From Thermoplasmata archaeon (GTDB lineage Archaea; Thermoplasmatota; Thermoplasmata; Thermoplasmatales; Thermoplasmataceae), in NCBI GenBank assembly GCA_021819225.1, contig JAKARU010000060.1:1-5690 (forward strand): a stretch of DNA of 5,690 nt, given 5' to 3'. Shown here in pieces: positions 4,460 through 5,690 of the stretch. A program made the position numbers and the translations under genes. The notes below the pieces were generated by a model. It was not told the origin of the DNA. It saw nothing but the letters and a program-made list of their open reading frames with translations, and made no database searches. How positions within the stretch are numbered: position 1 is the stretch's first letter; each line of letters starts with the position of its first letter.

Positions 4460-5056
4460 ATGGAAGAAAAGGATCTTTATGAGAAAGGTGAAGAAAAATT
4501 TGGTTTCTTTACATCACGGGGATATTCAATATCGCGAATTGTCCCAACAATGCGTCATTTTTACCGTTTTGTGCTTAACGATCTGAAGAAGTTTGAATTT
4601 GAAACCCTTATCGATATCGGCTCTGGTGATGGTTATGTACTGTCGCGTATGGCTTCAATTGATAAGGGGAAGACCCTCGTAGGGCTTGATCCGTCTCCGC
4701 ACATGGTATATGTCTCATCGAGAAAGTGGAGGAACGTTTCACCAGGAAGATTGAAATTTGTTGCTGGATCGAGCAGGGAAATTCCCGAGACATTGAAGGG
4801 CGATCTCATATATACGACGCTTTCATTTCACCACTGGAAAGACAGGGAAAAATCAGTTCCATACGTAATGGAACATCTCAACAGTGGCGGAGTCTTCAAC
4901 ATATATGAGGTTGAATACAACGGGGAGCTGAGCAGGAGATTTGTCAGGTCTCATACCGTCAAAAGAGAGTTGTTTGAAAAAATAGGAAAGGAACTGAATG
5001 TAAAATACGAGATAGTGGAAGATAATGGATTCATAAGATGTTCTTTTAAAAAATAA
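4460..5056 (+). CDS. Class I SAM-dependent methyltransferase
   Basis: The 198-residue protein has the Rossmann methyltransferase motifs in order. Motif I is LIDIGSGDGYV (50-60), which binds the SAM amino acid. The acidic end of strand 2 is GLD (75-77), contacting the ribose. Motif IV is GDLIYTTLSFHHWKD (114-128), and motif V is LNSGGVFNIYEV (140-151) after the 'V-x-x-x-x-HL' helix. The FHHW sequence is typical of the UbiE/Methyltransf_11 type that acts on small molecules or lipids. The C-terminal 45 residues lack the extra domain of larger enzymes. The substrate cannot be told from sequence. The N-terminal ~45 residues (including RIVPTMRHFYRF) probably form a helical lid. ATG 4460 is the only good start upstream of motif I that keeps this segment. 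It shares strand with the repeat-protein gene (51-base gap) and converges on the rhodanese gene (14-base gap). Confidence 0.92.
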   Translation: MEEKDLYEKGEEKFGFFTSRGYSISRIVPTMRHFYRFVLNDLKKFEFETLIDIGSGDGYVLSRMASIDKGKTLVGLDPSPHMVYVSSRKWRNVSPGRLKFVAGSSREIPETLKGDLIYTTLSFHHWKDREKSVPYVMEHLNSGGVFNIYEVEYNGELSRRFVRSHTVKRELFEKIGKELNVKYEIVEDNGFIRCSFKK

Positions 5057-5066
5057 AAACTATTAT

Positions 5067-5087
5067 AAACTCACTTCCTGTGAGTTT
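5067..5087. terminator. Perfect 8-bp hairpin between convergent genes
   Basis: AAACTCAC and GTGAGTTT form a perfect 8-bp stem with a TTCCT loop between the methyltransferase and rhodanese genes. The rhodanese TGA lies inside the stem. On the minus strand it is followed by T-rich sequence (positions 5066 down to 5044), and on the plus strand by a modest CAATTTTCTTGTTT. It could serve both transcripts as a terminator or 3' stability element. Confidence 0.5.
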
Positions 5088-5424
5088 CAATTTTCTTGTT
5101 TGCAGCCTTCCAGGCTCCCATCCCACCTGAAAGATGCGATATATTCCTGTATCCTTTTCTATTGAGGATCCAGGCGGCCTTCCTGCTTCTGTGTCCGGTA
5201 GCGCAAACAAACAGGTAATTCTCATCTGTTCCGAGGTCCTTCAGCCGCTTCTTGATCTCAGAGAGCGGAATATGTTCAATATTTGGTATATGTCCACTCC
5301 TGTATTCCATTTCCGTCCTAACATCAATCACTTTTGTTGAACCTTCCTGCATTATTTTTTCTACATCTTCAGGAGTCAGGTTTTTTAGGCCTGGAGGCTC
5401 CCTGAAATAATCCATTAAACTCAT
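5071..5424 (-). CDS. Single-domain rhodanese (sulfurtransferase)
   Basis: This is a 117-residue rhodanese-fold protein, the usual size for stand-alone GlpE/PspE-like enzymes that move sulfane sulfur via a cysteine persulfide. Visible features are the N-terminal LTPEDVEKIM helix (16-25), the VIDVRTEMEY strand-turn (32-41), GHIPNIEHIPLSEI (44-57), and the active-site loop CATGHRS (74-80). Cys74 is the persulfide carrier, and Arg79 and Ser80 lie in the loop. The C-terminal HLSGGMGAWK helix start (97-106) is also present. All key residues are there, so it is probably active. The acceptor is unknown: candidates are cyanide, thioredoxin-like proteins, or tRNA and cofactor thiolation. ATG 5424 is chosen because a BRE/TATA element is centred 26-27 bases upstream. 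ATG 5415 is a near alternative. There is no signal peptide, so it is cytoplasmic. Confidence 0.95.
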   Translation of the reverse strand: MSLMDYFREPPGLKNLTPEDVEKIMQEGSTKVIDVRTEMEYRSGHIPNIEHIPLSEIKKRLKDLGTDENYLFVCATGHRSRKAAWILNRKGYRNISHLSGGMGAWKAANKKIETHRK

Positions 5425-5445
5425 TATTTAACATCATGAGTCAGT

Positions 5446-5462
5446 GTTTAAATTTTTTCCCG
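5446..5462 (-). promoter_or_regulatory. BRE/TATA promoter of the rhodanese gene
   Basis: On the minus strand this reads GGGAAAAA followed by AATTTAAAC, a clear BRE-TATA arrangement centred 26-27 bases before the ATG at 5424. The rhodanese gene is therefore probably transcribed on its own, even though the next minus-strand gene upstream ends only 39 bases away. Confidence 0.55.
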
Positions 5463-5463
5463 G

Positions 5464-5690
5464 TTATTTCCTGAAACTCTTTCTTATAAAGTACCTGATA
5501 CAATCCATATACCTGTCATGATGGTCTGATGCTTTCAGGCAGATATAATCAATTATATCCTGTTCATTCAAAATTCTTTCGAGACTCATTTTTTCGGGGG
5601 CAAAATCGATCAAATTCATGGTCTTGAATGATCCAATCCTTCCCCTGCTCTCTATCAATCTTTTAATGAAATCGTCTGTTTGCCTTATGT
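5464..5690 (-). CDS. 3' end of an unrecognised gene cut by the window edge
   Basis: The reading frame is open from the right edge of the window to a TAA at 5464-5466, giving at least 75 C-terminal codons. An in-frame TTG at 5658 could in principle start a 64-residue protein. No Shine-Dalgarno or TATA element suits it, and the frame continues upstream without a stop, so a longer gene is more likely. The visible part (…DDFIKRLIESRGRIGSFK… to …DCIRYFIRKSFRK) is soluble, mixed-charge and mostly helical, with a KASDHHDRYMDC segment that might hold metal-binding His/Asp residues. I do not recognise the family. Confidence 0.6.
   Translation of the reverse strand, partial: IRQTDDFIKRLIESRGRIGSFKTMNLIDFAPEKMSLERILNEQDIIDYICLKASDHHDRYMDCIRYFIRKSFRK

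Noticed and set aside
4608..4908. Short frames on both strands inside the methyltransferase gene
   Set aside because: The methyltransferase frame carries all SAM-binding motifs in order, and the others have no motif or promoter.

Overview
The window reads as a piece of an archaeal chromosome, most likely from the Thermoplasmatales (Thermoplasma, Ferroplasma, Cuniculiplasma and relatives). This is an inference. It rests on AGA/AGG arginine and ATA isoleucine codon use, a moderate-to-low G+C content, a tRNA-Leu without an encoded CCA tail, and TATA-like boxes (some with a purine-rich BRE) centred about 25-30 bases before most likely start codons. That spacing fits leaderless mRNAs, and two genes appear to start at TTG or GTG on this basis.

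Layout. At 138-641 (+) lies a membrane protein with an Sm-like N-terminal barrel. It converges, with a 21-base 3' overlap, on a seven-helix membrane protein (621-1319, -) that carries two FTR1-like ExxE motifs. A 49-base gap with one central AT-rich box separates that gene from a tiny cysteine-rich, probably zinc-binding protein (1369/1435-1554, +). Next come an MthK-like RCK-gated potassium channel (1629-2648, +) and a tRNA-Leu(GAG) gene (2686-2770, +) with a hairpin after it. A DUF998-type six-helix membrane protein follows on the minus strand (2898-3533).

Divergent from DUF998 is a 50-residue lysine-rich coiled-coil protein (3637-3789, +). It is followed by a soluble protein made of three diverged ~64-residue helical repeats (3854-4408, +), whose promoter is a perfect 18-bp palindrome centred on the TATA box. 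A class I SAM methyltransferase (4460-5056, +) converges on a single-domain rhodanese (5071-5424, -), with a perfect hairpin between them. The 3' part of an unrecognised minus-strand gene (5464-5690) runs off the right edge.

Most genes seem to have their own promoter and strand changes are frequent, so no clear multi-gene operon or pathway is visible. Three genes encode membrane proteins, and a fourth is an ion channel. The best candidates for undescribed biology are the Sm-barrel membrane protein, the cysteine-rich microprotein upstream of the channel, the coiled-coil microprotein, and the triplicated-repeat protein with its palindromic promoter. I see no CRISPR array, transposon, toxin-antitoxin pair or known defence locus.
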